From positions 103,501 through 167,500 of the forward strand of contig CAUJNA010002135.1 of NCBI GenBank assembly GCA_963377175.1: DNA of 64,000 nucleotides, read 5' to 3'. How positions within the stretch are numbered: position 1 is the stretch's first letter; the number at the start of each line of letters is the position of its first letter. The DNA is from Effrenium voratum (taxonomy: Eukaryota; Sar; Dinophyceae; Suessiales; Symbiodiniaceae). Positions 54,240 through 64,000 of the stretch are shown piece after piece. Both the position numbers and the translations under genes were made by a program. The notes beneath the pieces were generated by a model. It did not search any database. It was given only the letters and a program-made list of their open reading frames with translations, and had not been told where the DNA came from.

Positions 54240-56700
54240 AAAAGCTCCAGGAGTCTCGGCATTTTTAAAGAGCAAGATCATCGCGAGTGCGACGACCAGG
54301 GAGACTCGCACGTTCATCGGACCAGTCCTGGGGAGGCTGGATGCCGCCGGCGCAGGACAGCCTCTTCCTTTTTCCCCGTCGTTTTTTTTCTCTGTCAGGA
54401 GTGGGATGGATGTGGGGGATCCCGGCGCGGGCACGGCGGCGCCCAGGCGCGTCCTGCTTTCGCAGGGTTCTTCTTTTTTTTGGACTGCCAGGACTGGTCC
54501 GGTGGCTGGCCCGCGCGCCACGGGGAGGCGCTTTCCCCCCCTCTCCCCCCCTCCCCTCTTTTTCCGTGCCCGCCAAAAGGCGTGGAAGCCCAGCCGCAGG
54601 TGCGCTCGATCGATCGCCTCTTCTCGTTTTTTTGCGTCGCTCGCGGAGGCCACCTCCTTCGAAACTCCGCCGCGAGGCGGAGTACAACGCGTCCAAGGCC
54701 TTCCTTTTTCCTCGTTTTTTTCTTTTTCCGCTCGCCTGGCAGGACAAGACGCGATTGGAGCTCGCGCTCAAGGCGCGTTCGGTTCTTCGCCGTTCGGATG
54801 TCGCCTTTTTTTCCCGTCAGGATGAGCGCCTCGCCGCGGCGGAGGCCCGCGCTTCCGCCGCGGAAGCACGGGTCGTCACCTTGGAGGCGGACAAGGCGCG
54901 ACCCTTTTTTTCGGGGTTGGGCGGGGGCCGCAAATCCGTTTTTGCAGGTGGCGCTGATGCGGGAGGTGGCCGCGAAGGCCCGTCTCCCTCCCTTCTTTCC
55001 CCCCCTTTTTGGGTTTTTTTTCCTTGTCAGGAGACGCGGGTGGCGGTGCTGGAGACGGGGATCTGCGCCGAGAAACAGTGGACCCAGGCTCGCTACCGGG
55101 CGTCTTTTCTTTTTCCTGCCCCCGTTGCACCCGTCAGGCCGACGCGCGCTCGCTCCGCGAGGAGCTGGCCCGGCTGAAGGCTCATCCGTCGTCCGTTGAA
55201 ATCGTTCGGCCTCGCTTTCGTGCCAGGCCGCTTCATCCCCGGCACCGAAGCGGGCGCGTAAAGGACCCCCCGTCCTCGTTTTTTTCCTTCCGAACCGTCG
55301 CGCTTGATCCCTCGCAGGACAGTGAGCGCCACCGCGACCGCCGGCATCGGCCTGCTGGAGGAAAAATCGCTCGGGCCCGCGGCCTTTTTTTTTTTCTCCG
55401 TTTTGTTTGGGAGTGCCGAAACCATGAAGCTTGCACTCGGGCTGGACGTTCAGCCAATGCCAAGGGCGGGAAATTCATGTCCATCCACAGACCTACTCTA
55501 GACCACCTAAACCAAACACAAACCCACCAAAATCCTGCTCTAATCCAGTACACCCGAGGCCGACCCCAAACCCACCTCAAACAGATTCTAAGCCAACACT
55601 AAATCCATCCGAAATCCACCCTGAAGCCTTTCGACACAAGCCCTAATCCCACACCCTAAACCCATTCTAAACCCACCCGTAGCCAACCCTAAATCCACCC
55701 CAAACCAACCCTAAACCAATCATAAACCCACTGTAGACCCATTCTCCAAGCCAAAAACCCACCCTCATCCAACTTTGAGCCCACCACATACCCAGCAGAC
55801 CTGCTCGAAACCAACCTTAAACTTAAACCTTGCCCCCAAACCAACCCTAAACCCACCCTCAACAAACCCTACCCCGCCTCTAAACCCTTCCTACACAAAC
55901 CTAATCCTACCCCAAACTAGCCTTAAATCTGAGGTCGCCCAACCTAAACCAACACAAAACCGACCCTAACACAAAACCGTAAATCCACGCTTCCCATCCC
56001 AAACCAACCCTAAACCCACCACCCTAAACCAACCCTAAATCCAAAACCACTCGGAAACCAACCCAACCCTAAACCGTTGCTTAGTGCAGTTGCCGCAGGC
56101 GTCGGCCACAGGGTTGGCAAAAAAAGAAATGGAGGGTTGAAAGGAAGAGGTGGAGGGTCAGAAAGAAAGGGGGGAGGGTTAAAAAAGAAGGGGGGAGGGT
56201 TAAAAAAGACGAGGGGAGGGTTAAATTGAAAGGGTGAAGGGTTGAAAAAACAGGGAAGGGTTTAAAAAAAGGTTTGGAGGGTGAGAAAAAAAGAAATGGA
56301 GGGTTGAAAGGAAGAGGTGGAGGGTCAGAAAGAAAGGGGGGAGGGTTAAAAAAGAAGGGGGGAGGGTTAAAAAAGACGAGGGGAGGGTTAAATTGAAAGG
56401 GTGAAGGGTTGAAAAAACAGGGAAGGGTTTAAAAAAAGGTTTGGAGGGTGAGAAAAAAGGGGTTCGCCAAAAGGCACGGGTTCCCTCTAGAAACCCTAAA
56501 GTCCAACTTCTCCAAGGGCTCCCTTGCAGGAGCACACAAAGGACCAGAAGAGGAGGGACCTGCTGCGAAAGCAGGAGCAGTGTTCGTCGCGACTGGGACG
56601 GGGTGATGTGGCATCATGTGGCAGCAATCCACATGTGTTTCAAAGGTCCCGTACGTGCTTTGAGTCGGGCCGCAACCAAGCCCAAGCGGGTAAGGGCTAG
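54240..56700 (+). CDS. Putative multi-exon gene encoding a charged coiled-coil-like protein
   Basis: A series of short GC-rich exons is separated by T/C-rich introns that begin GC and end AG before a G. Likely exons: 54240-54335, 54399-54446, 54492-54527, one ending 54697 (REAEYNASK), 54743-54772 (DKTRLELALK), 54821-54895 (DERLAAAEARAS... LEADK), 54948-54977 (VALMREVAAK), 55031-55099 (ETRVAVLETG... QARYR), 55138-55179 (ADARSLREELARLK), 55227-55262 (SSPAPKRARK, NLS-like), and 56530-56700 (EHTKDQKRRDLLRKQEQC to a TAG). Most join in phase 0. Introns from 54336 to 55226 are 38-63 bases. The region 54580-54697 and the exons between 55263 and 56530 are not resolved. Heptad-like Leu/Ala spacing suggests a long coiled coil. 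No family was recognised. Confidence 0.6.
55497..56075. repeat. Second CCCTAAAC-rich tract
   Basis: Variants of ACCCTAAACCAACC and CTAAACCCACC, as at 50101, lie inside a probable intron of the coiled-coil gene. Confidence 0.75.
56119..56452. repeat. 167-bp tandem duplication, GGAGGGTTAAAA-rich
   Basis: Two nearly identical copies start at about 56119 and 56286. Each is built from GGAGGGTTGAAAGG, GGGGGGAGGGTTAAAAAAG and GGGTGAAGGGTTG. The block is purine-rich on the plus strand and sits just before the exon at 56530, probably in an intron. Confidence 0.9.
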
Positions 56701-57174
56701 GCGCATAAACACGAGGACACGCTTGCTCCAAGTAAATAAAAGCGTTTGGATGTATGCTTCTAAAAAACACCCGTGAAAGCGGTTTTGATCTTGCATTTTT
56801 TTGATGTGGGGATGCCACATACGATTCCATAGGTCGTCATGGGTCCATAAGTGCATCCTTGTAGGCACTCCTTGTAGGCGTACCGCTTCTACAAAGCGAG
56901 GCATGACCCACATAGTTGAGACCCCAGGACCGAACGCTTCCCAGAACTGTCTCTAAGAAGCTTCCTTCCGAAGCTTTCCCTTGTGAGTGGGGTAGGTTCT
57001 TCCACTACGTGATGAACTTGGGCGTGAAGTTTTCTTTCGGTTTCCTTGATTTCTAAAGGGGGAGCCACCCAGTCTGTTCCGTGTTTACAAATGCATTCGA
57101 TTCACACATATAACCTGTTGACACATGCACCGCATTTGTCTCGCTATTTCGTGGCGAGCTCAACATCCATGGTT
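56701..57174. other. Non-coding DNA, no gene recognised
   Basis: No repeat or domain recognised. Confidence 0.4.
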
Positions 57175-57275
57175 CAGGTCCATGTTTTACATTTCTCTCC
57201 TTCCTTTGTCGTTGGGAAATCCCCACTAAACTGCTAAAATATATTTTTTTGCTCCCCTTCCAACGTCAACCAAGA
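57175..57275 (+). repeat. Interspersed repeat family G, copy 3
   Basis: Contains CCATGTTTTACATTTCTC, GGAAATCCCCACTAAACTGC and TCCCCTTCCAACGTCAACCA. Confidence 0.7.
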
Positions 57276-57377
57276 TTTCAAGAGTTGCACTCATTGCTGA
57301 ATTTGCGGATTTGGCTTTGGGGTGAGAGACGCGGGGGGACTCATTCGCCGGGAGTTTTTTTTTGCGGAGAGGTTTGG

Positions 57378-57380
<3 letters not shown>

Positions 57381-57448
<68 letters not shown>

Positions 57449-57460
57449 GGGAGAGAGAGG

Positions 57461-57491
<31 letters not shown>

Positions 57492-57493
57492 AG
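57381..57493 (+). repeat. GA dinucleotide microsatellite
   Basis: A (GA)n run interrupted by GGGA steps. The Arg/Glu and Ser/Leu frames across it are repeat artefacts. Confidence 0.95.
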
Positions 57494-58682
57494 GCGGGGA
57501 ACAACTTGCTGGAGGCGCCTGAGGATTATGCTCAGGTCGAACCGCGGCACTCCACAACTCGCACTCCTTTGCGCTTCCCTAGACGCTTGGAGCTTTTCAC
57601 TCAGGGCGGACCTTGCTAAAGGAGAGCCAAAAAGAACCCCCTCACTTTTTGGGTGGCAGGACAGGGCTCCTTAAAAGAAAATCATTTTGCAACCAGTTGA
57701 AACATGTGGCTTGTTCAACACCAAAATAACGGGAAACCACCATAAAACAAGTTGCAATGTTCAGGTGTGTAATGTAAGGATCCCTGCAGGAGGACGACTC
57801 CGAGCTTTTTCAGGACCGACGGGCTTGGCTCTGTTTTTTGTTTTTTTTTGGGAGGCGGGGGGGGAACCCCCAAGCGGCCTCTGGACGTGACTAGCCATTC
57901 GATGTGGGAACGCCCTTAATACTGTGGATGGACAAAATCCTGTACCAGTTGGCATGGATGCAACCCTAGGAATACTGCAGGTTCTAACCTGTTGCCATAC
58001 GAATATGTTGGTTTGATTGGATTTCAGGAATTGACTACAATTTGTCTAACATGTTAAAGCATGCATCTCGAGCTCCACAACCAGTCAAATTTTCTATTAG
58101 TAAGGTCAAACTTCGCCCTTGGGCCGGACCAAACTGTGGCAAACCACAAGTTTCAACCTCACTGGTGGGTGTGACGGCGTGAAAGTAGACGGCCGAGTTT
58201 CCTTGAGTGTAACCCAACATCGTTTGGAGTTGTGCCATCTACCAACTCTATATGCGTGTCTATGTTTGAGGGTATTGTTTTGGGTTGGTTTTACAGGGAA
58301 ACCAAAGGAGAACGACCCATTTTGGGGGTGTCCCTATTTTGAGACAACCCCGATAGGATGCCAATGGTCCCCAATCAGAGTTTATGCTCATACTCCTTTT
58401 CTTTATTGCTGGAAAAGAGGTAACCAGCTTTTCTCCTGCTATTCATGGGCTTGAGTTACCCTCCGAACCTGAACCTGACGTTTCGGGGGTCCTAGCCGAT
58501 TTTCCTTTAGGGATGTGCTGAGTTTCATGGTCTGTCGAATTTGGAGGTTTCCAAAGGAAGCCAGTTGGGCGGGGGGGGGGGGACGGGGAGTGCCTGTAAA
58601 ACAAGACACCCATGCCTTTTTGTTGCAGAGACAATCAACGGAATGCGCCTGACCCCAGCTTTGTTTTTCAGGGGGGTCCCAT
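57494..58682. other. Non-coding DNA with a family B fragment
   Basis: TACTGTGGATGGACAAAATC at about 57919 is one end of family B without a partner. A block near 58300-58350 (CCCTATTTTGAGACAACCCC) resembles pieces near 40830, 42600 and 48860. No gene recognised. Confidence 0.45.
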
Positions 58683-58786
58683 AGGTGCCCTTTTTGGTTG
58701 GTTTGTTTAAAAAATCGAGGGCCCTTTGTTTACCTGGTAGTTCAATGATCTACCAGGGCCATCTATTTTTCAAAGAAGGACACCTA
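58683..58786 (+). repeat. Family D-like element
   Basis: ATAGGTGCCCTTTTTGGTTG at the left and AAAGAAGGACACCTAC at the right are imperfect inverse ends. The interior GTAGTTCAATGATCTACCAG is itself a small palindrome. It directly abuts a family B element. Confidence 0.65.
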
Positions 58787-58892
58787 CTGTGGATGGACGA
58801 AATCCTGCACCACTTTGAGTTCAATGCTAACCATTGTTTGCTGGTATTTACAGGGGAACTCATCATTCCGGGGTTTCGTAGTCCACAGTATG
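58787..58892. repeat. Palindromic repeat family B, copy 3
   Basis: Starts TACTGTGGATGGACGAAATC and ends TTTCGTAGTCCACAGTA. The right arm is shorter than the left. CATCATTCCGGGGTTTC matches the interior of other copies. Confidence 0.8.
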
Positions 58893-59169
58893 GGATTTTG
58901 ACGCCATCCACAGTATGGGCCCCATTCCTCCCGATTTGTTCGTTTCTAAAAAAAACCGACGGGCCGCTTCCAAGCCCCCCCCTTTTTTGGGGGGTTTCCA
59001 CCAGGCGGCGCTGCGTGCCAGCCGGGTGGACCTGGGGCCCAGAGGCATCTCCCAGGCACCGGCTGCGCCGCCCGACCATTTCTCTGGGAGGAGGATCCAT
59101 GGCCCCATGTCTCTATCGTTTTTCTTGCACAAGCGTCGCGAGTGGAGGGTCCCTCAAAAGGAGGAGAAG

Positions 59170-59308
59170 GGTTCTAGGGCTTGATTCACCATTCTTTTCA
59201 ACCGTTGTTCTTTTCAAAAACCGGATCGCAGTTTCCCCTGGGTTGTTGAGATGGTTCCCTGAAAAGACTCGGATCACTGGAAAGAATGGGGGAAAGTCGC
59301 CCTAGAAC
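59170..59308 (+). repeat. Interspersed repeat family E, copy 4
   Basis: TTCTAGGGCTTGATTCACC, CTTTTCAACCGTTGTTCTTT and GGAAAGAATGGGGGAAAGTC followed by GCCCTAGAAC; imperfect inverted ends. Confidence 0.75.
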
Positions 59309-59512
59309 GGCGCGTGGAACGTCACCCTTTGGGCTCTTGAAGGTCGGCCTTATGTATCCTTCGCATTCCAGATACCTGTACTTTTGGCAAGGCTCTGTAC
59401 TTGCTGCTCAGGGAATGAGGAATGGAATGAACCCAGTGGCTTTTTGGGTTCCCCTGAAAGGAAGCCACCAGTTGGATGGAAAGCCACGAGTTGGATGGGT
59501 TGGGTCATGCCA

Positions 59513-59756
<244 letters not shown>

Positions 59757-59941
59757 CCCTCCGTCCTGCTGTTGGCGCGCGCGCCGAACGCAGGAAATCC
59801 CCCTGTAATGAGCGCGCAACGTGCTCCAAATGCTGGTTTTCCTCAGGGATTCAACGGGTCAGGTTTTGGTGACGTCAAGAGGCACGCATTGTGCCCGAAA
59901 GACCGCCTTTCCGCAGGGGTTCGTCATGTTTTCCTTCATGT

Positions 59942-61338
59942 GATAAGCACACCCGCTCAAGTGCATCATGTCATAACTGCACACATGCAGGCACATGGTA
60001 AGCACACCCGCTCAAGTGCATCATGTCATAGCTGCACTCATGCAGGCACATGGTAAGCACACCCGCTCAAGTGCATCATGTCATAACTGCACTCATGCAG
60101 GCGCATGGTAAGCACACCCGCTCAAGTGCATCATGTCATAACTGCACACATGCCGGCACATGGTAAGCACACCCGCTCAAGTGCATCATGTCATAAATGC
60201 ACACATGCCGGCGTAAGCACACCCGCTCAGGCGCATCATGTCATGACTGCACACATGCCGGCACATGGTAAGCACACCCGCTCAGGCGCATCATGTCATA
60301 ACTGCACACATGCCGGCACATGGTAAGCACACCCGCTCAGGTGCATCATGTCATAACTGCACACATGCCGGCACATGGTAAGCACACCCGCTCAGGTGCA
60401 TCATGTCATCACTGCACACATGCCGGCACATGGTAAGCACACCCGCTCAAGTGCATCATGTCATAACTGCACACATGCCGGCACATGGTAAGCACACCCG
60501 CTCAGGTGCATCATGTCATAACTGCACACATGCCGGCACATGGTAAGCACACCCGCTTAGGTGCATCATGTCATAACTGCACACATGCCGGCACATGGTA
60601 AGCACACCCGCTCAAGTGCATCATGTCATAACTGCACACATGCCGGCACATGGTAAGCACACCCGCTCAAGTGCATCATGTCATGACTGCTCACATGCCG
60701 GCACATGGTAAGCACACCCGCTCAGGTGCATCATGTCATAACTGCACACATGCTGGCACATGGTAAGCACACCCGGCCACACGCCATGTCAAACTCAACA
60801 TCCATGCCGGCACATGTAAAACACACCCCGCTCAATGCATCATGTCAATGACTCACAACATGCCGGCCAACTTGGTAAGCACAAAAACCACCCGCTCAAA
60901 TCAGCAATTCATGACTGCACACAGCCGGCACATGTAAAACACAAAATCCCAAAACAAGCCACCCCAAAACCCGCTCAAAGTCAACCCTATGTCATGACTG
61001 CACACATCCCCACATGGTAAAGCACAACCCGCTCCAATGCATCATCATAAACTGCAACACATGCCGGCACATGGTAAGAGTCACACCCGCTCTAGAGCAT
61101 CATGTCATGACTCACACAATGCCGGCAACATGGTAAGCACACCCGCTCAAGTGCATCATGTCATGACTGCACACATGCCGGCACATGGTAAGCACACCCG
61201 CTCAAGTGCATCATGTCATGACTGCACACATGCCGGCACATGGTAAGCACACCCGCTCAAGCGCATCATGTCATAACTGCACACATGCCGGCACATGGTA
61301 AGCACACCCGCTCAAGTGCATCATGTCGTAACTGCGCA
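59942..61338 (+). repeat. 55-bp satellite array
   Basis: About 25 copies of a 55-base unit containing GGTAAGCACACCCGCTCAAG, TGCATCATGTCATAACTGCA and ACACATGCCGGCACAT. Units at 59942-60770 and 61140-61338 are regular, while 60770-61140 is degenerate with small indels and A/C insertions. One unit near 60205 is shortened. There are no spacer sequences, so this is a satellite, not a CRISPR array. Confidence 0.95.
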
Positions 61339-61362
61339 ACTTCTCGTTCTAGCGTTTCGCGC

Positions 61363-61456
61363 GAAAAACGATAGGGGACTCTCAAAAAACGATACCTCAA
61401 GTTATTTAAAACGATACCCCCAAAACCTGAAAAACGATAGGGGGCTTTCAAAAACC
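61363..61456. repeat. Cluster of AAAACGATA motifs
   Basis: AAAACGATA occurs four times in about 95 bases, followed alternately by GGGGG-type and CCCCC-type or CCT strings. It lies between the satellite and the gene at 61649. It could be regulatory or a remnant repeat. Confidence 0.55.
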
Positions 61457-61648
61457 AAATGAATACACCCCAGACATATAATTTTGACCCCAACTCGACT
61501 TGTTTGCGATGTGCGAGTCCGCTTGCGATATGGCTTTCAGGGCAGTTTGTAGCATAAACTGCATGGTCATTGCATGTGCATCAATGACAGCATTGTTTGG
61601 TCAGCTCTCGAGTTCGGTTGTGGAACCAATTAGGTGCATGCGTCGGTC

Positions 61649-62341
61649 ATGGCTGCAGAAGACGATCGCTTCGTCTCCTTCTTTCTAGCTGCCGGCCCTC
61701 CGTCGCCGGAGGGGCCGCATGACTCCCCGTCAGCTCTGCAATACAAACGGTGGCACGCGCGACAATTGCGTGCCGCCGATGCCTTTGCTACTGAGATAGA
61801 AGTGAAGTCGGATGGGTCTGCGCATGTCATTAGTGACGATGAGGATGATGCTGCGGATTCGCACGGGGAAAGTATGCAAGATGACTCTTCATCTTTGGGG
61901 CTGGCGCTTTCGCCAGAGTATTCTCCTTCATGGACTTCCTCCCAAGTGTGTCGGCATTTCGAGGCCAGTGACTGCGAAGCCGAGAACTGTGCGCTGACTG
62001 CTCTTGCAGACACTACCTCGCACTCGCAGGATGTGAGCATGGGCGAGGAGCCATCGCATTTGCCTGAATCTCTGCCGTCGGTGGAGGAGATGGAGCTCAC
62101 TGACTTTGAGTCTGAGACCGATCCTGTTGAGCGAGCTTTAGCGAGAGACAGTATGCAGTACATGTCTCACGAGCTTGGCCGCGAAGACATTGGCTGCAGT
62201 CAGGGGCCGCAGGAAGAGCCGTCGTCTTCGAGCACAGTTTTGCGACGCCGCGGATATGACTTCGCTGGGCTTCATGCGGCAGCTGCTGCATCTGCATCCG
62301 TGCGATCTGCCACGAAATACGGGCGTTGCCCGAAGTGCCAG
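61649..62341 (+). CDS. First exon of an unidentified gene, acidic Ser-rich N-terminus
   Basis: ATG 61649 begins MAAEDDRFVSFFLAAGPP. The frame continues 231 codons to CPKCQ and then a GC-type donor at CCAG/GCCAGG (62342). It is rich in Ser, Glu and Asp (VISDDEDDAADSHGES, SLPSVEEMELTDFESETD) and has an Ala-rich stretch before ATKYGRCPKC. The CPKC pair could be half of a zinc site completed in the next exon. Codon use and GC content differ clearly from the surrounding repeats. The frame also opens at a GTG at 61634, but the ATG is preferred. No family is recognised; a regulatory or mobile-element-derived protein is possible. Confidence 0.65.
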
Positions 62342-62936
62342 GCCAGGGCGTCTTTTGTTTTTCTTGATACGTGATTCGCAGTTTCTTCCCTAATTATGCT
62401 GCTTCCTGCTTTCAGCGCTCATGTTTCTTGCTGCCCCGAGGTGCCATTGAAGCCGATCGTGCACCAGAGAGGGCTGTCGAGGGGCGAAGTCACACTTCGC
62501 TGCGGCCGCGGGTGGGTCCAACATGGACGCAATCGCAGCTGCTGGTATTCTTTAAAATACCAGGGGGACATGTCTCAGCTTCCGAGACATGTACGAGAAG
62601 ATGTGGCGTCCTTTAGACGTGACACACGCTTCTCCATTTCCAGGGGGGCCGTTTCCAGGGGTGTCTAGGAAAAAGGGCCAGCTTGCAGTTGTGTGTTCTG
62701 CCGCAGGTTACTGTGCAATGCAGCGCAAGCAAGCATGTGGAAGGCAAGCCTGTAAATCTTTTGTGTCGCACTTCAGAGTAACGTTGGCTCTCAGTGAAGT
62801 TTCGTAGGCCACTTGTGTCCATGGATGCGCCACTGCAGGTCGTCGTGCAGGAGCTGGGCAGTTTTTGATACGAGAGGGAAGGGTCCTGTCGCCTTTTTGG
62901 TGGGGCTGGAATTCTTAAAAAGCCTTTTATTTTGTA
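62342..62936 (+). CDS. Probable continuation of the gene, exon limits unresolved
   Basis: After CTGCTTTCAG near 62416 one frame reads SCCPEVPLKPIVHQRGLSR and CGRGWVQHGRNRSCWYSLK, open to about 62667, with Cys residues that could pair with the upstream CPKC. A possible acceptor TTTCCAG lies at 62642. Another short coding-like string, PLQVVVQELG, lies near 62832. Which frame is used cannot be settled by eye. Confidence 0.35.
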
Positions 62937-63668
62937 GCCTCTTGGGTGGGGTTGGGGGCTGTTGGCCCTCTTCCCCCGTCGCCTCTTGGGTGGGGTTGGG
63001 GGCTGTTGGCCCTCTTCCCCCGTCGCCTCTTGGGTGGGGTTGGGGGCTGTTGGCCCTCTTCCCCCGTCGCCTCTTGGGTGGGGTTGGGGGCTGTTGGCCC
63101 TCTTCCCCCGTCGCCTCTTGGGTGGGGTTGGGGGCTGTTGGCCCTCTTCCCCCGTCGCCTCTTGGGTGGGGTTGGGGGCTGTTGGCCCTCTTCCCCCGTC
63201 GCCTCTTGGGTGGGGTTGGGGGCTGTTGGCCCTCTTCCCCCGTCGCCTCTTGGGTGGGGTTGGGGGCTGTTGGCCCTCTTCCCCCGTCGCCTCTTGGGTG
63301 GGGTTGGGGGCTGTTGGCCCTCTTCCCCCGTCGCCTCTTGGGTGGGGTTGGGGGCTGTTGGCCCTCTTCCCCCGTCGCCTCTTGGGTGGGGTTGGGGGCT
63401 GTTGGCCCTCTTCCCCCGTCGCCTCTTGGGTGGGGTTGGGGGCTGTTGGCCCTCTTCCCCCGTCGCCTCTTGGGTGGGGTTGGGGGCTGTTGGCCCTCTT
63501 CCCCCGTCGCCTCTTGGGTGGGGTTGGGGGCTGTTGGCCCTCTTCCCCCGTCGCCTCTTGGGTGGGGTTGGGGGCTGTTGGCCCTCTTCCCCCGACGCCT
63601 CTTGGTGGGGTTGGGGGCTGTTGGCCCTCTTCCCCCGTCGCCTCTTGGGTGGGGTTGGGGGCTGTTGG
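62937..63668 (+). repeat. 44-bp minisatellite, about 17 copies, probably intronic
   Basis: Units of 44 bases contain CCTCTTGGGTGGGGTTGGGG, GCTGTTGGCCCTCTTCCCCC and GTCG. They are almost identical; one unit near 63593-63635 lacks a G and has CGACG for CGTCG. Since 44 is not a multiple of three and neither strand contains stops, about 300-codon frames arise on both strands. These are artefacts. The array ends in GGCTCTCAG, used as an acceptor for the exon at 63676. Confidence 0.93.
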
Positions 63669-63675
63669 CTCTCAG

Positions 63676-64000
63676 CAACGTCGCCAGGAGGAAGTACCTG
63701 TGGATGATAGATTGACATCGGCGGTGACTGAAGGGCTTGAGCGTTTTTTGAATGGTAGCAGCACTGCCGCTTCTGTCTCTGTGTCATGGAAGCATGACTT
63801 TGCACGGGCAATGTTTGAAAGCACTCAAGTGTTGTTTTCGCTCCGCCGCCAGGTAGGTCCGGACGACTCGGGAGATTGCTTGGTGATATTGCTGTTGGTG
63901 GCTAAATCGTTTTGGCAAATAATGTGCGGCTCACATGGATGGGCAACTGATATTGCTCCCTTGCAGCCCATGCTCCTTCGAGCAAATGTGGCTGTGAGCA
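63676..64000 (+). CDS. Exon of the same gene, cut by the window end
   Basis: The frame from 63676 has no stop for 325 bases and reads QRRQEEVPVDDRLTSAVTEG, RAMFESTQVLFSLRRQ, DCLVILLLVAKSFWQIM and PLQPMLLRANVAVS at the edge. It has no Met at its start, which is expected for an internal exon. A GTAGGT at about 63852 and a CTTGCAG at about 63966 could mark a 114-base optional intron, but the frame is open and hydrophobic through it, so it is more likely coding. No domain is recognised. Confidence 0.55.

Noticed and set aside
57226..57619. Ser/Leu and Arg/Glu repeat proteins
   Set aside because: They translate the GA microsatellite.
59942..61338. Possible CRISPR array
   Set aside because: The 55-bp units are contiguous with no unique spacers, and the genome is eukaryotic in character.
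62791..63811. Open frames of about 250-300 codons on both strands
   Set aside because: They are produced by the 44-bp minisatellite, whose unit length cycles through all frames and lacks stop codons. Amino-acid repeats mirror the DNA repeat.

Overview
The window looks like nuclear DNA of a dinoflagellate, most likely a Symbiodiniaceae-type alga. This is an inference from four things seen in the sequence: a Ty1/copia element whose Gag and Pol have the dinoflagellate style, several tiny putative introns that start with GC and end with AG followed by G, telomere-like CCCTAAAC-rich tracts, and a very high load of short interspersed palindromic repeats and microsatellites. There is no sign of prokaryotic gene organisation. 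Most of the 64 kb is non-coding, and the long open frames inside simple repeats are artefacts.

The centrepiece is a complete-length but damaged LTR retrotransposon at 4240-13987. Two 274/280-bp TG...CA LTRs, about 98% identical by eye, flank a Gag with a Gly/Lys-rich tail, an aspartic protease (DTG), an integrase whose zinc domain runs into a truncated core, a copia reverse transcriptase and an RNase H. These carry several frameshifts and stop codons. Downstream of RNase H, where copia elements normally end, lie about 4 kb of extra coding sequence. It holds a domain with Tpt1/KptA RNA 2'-phosphotransferase motifs (LRHDP, RCNSGHT, GRTHVH, AGRD) and then an undamaged 715-codon frame with endonuclease/exonuclease/phosphatase (EEP) motifs (NHGN, LNEAD, TGDANK, DSHSPL). 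A copia element carrying a Tpt1-like and an EEP-like enzyme is, as far as I know, not described. It is the best candidate in the window for a new system, possibly RNA end repair or processing tied to retrotransposition.

Region by region: 1-4239 holds dispersed repeats, a broken exon-like patch and a 1-kb foldback structure. 4240-13987 is the retroelement, inserted in a C-run. 13988-33900 is mostly non-coding DNA with at least nine families of 70-180-bp repeats, many with terminal inverted repeats, plus an AT-rich island near 30 kb. 33.9-48.3 kb contains scattered plus-strand exon-like segments with splice-like edges, three of which encode ubiquitin-interacting-motif-like helices. 46.9-54.0 kb is dominated by satellites and microsatellites. 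54.2-56.7 kb is a plus-strand gene with exons of 30-100 bases encoding charged, coiled-coil-like protein and separated by GC-AG introns of about 40-60 bases. 57-61.4 kb holds more repeats, (GTT)81 and a 55-bp satellite. 61.65-64 kb is the 5' part of another intron-containing gene with an acidic Ser-rich N-terminus, a 44-bp minisatellite in an intron, and an exon that runs off the window.

Exon calls rest on reading by eye, without transcripts, so boundaries are approximate.
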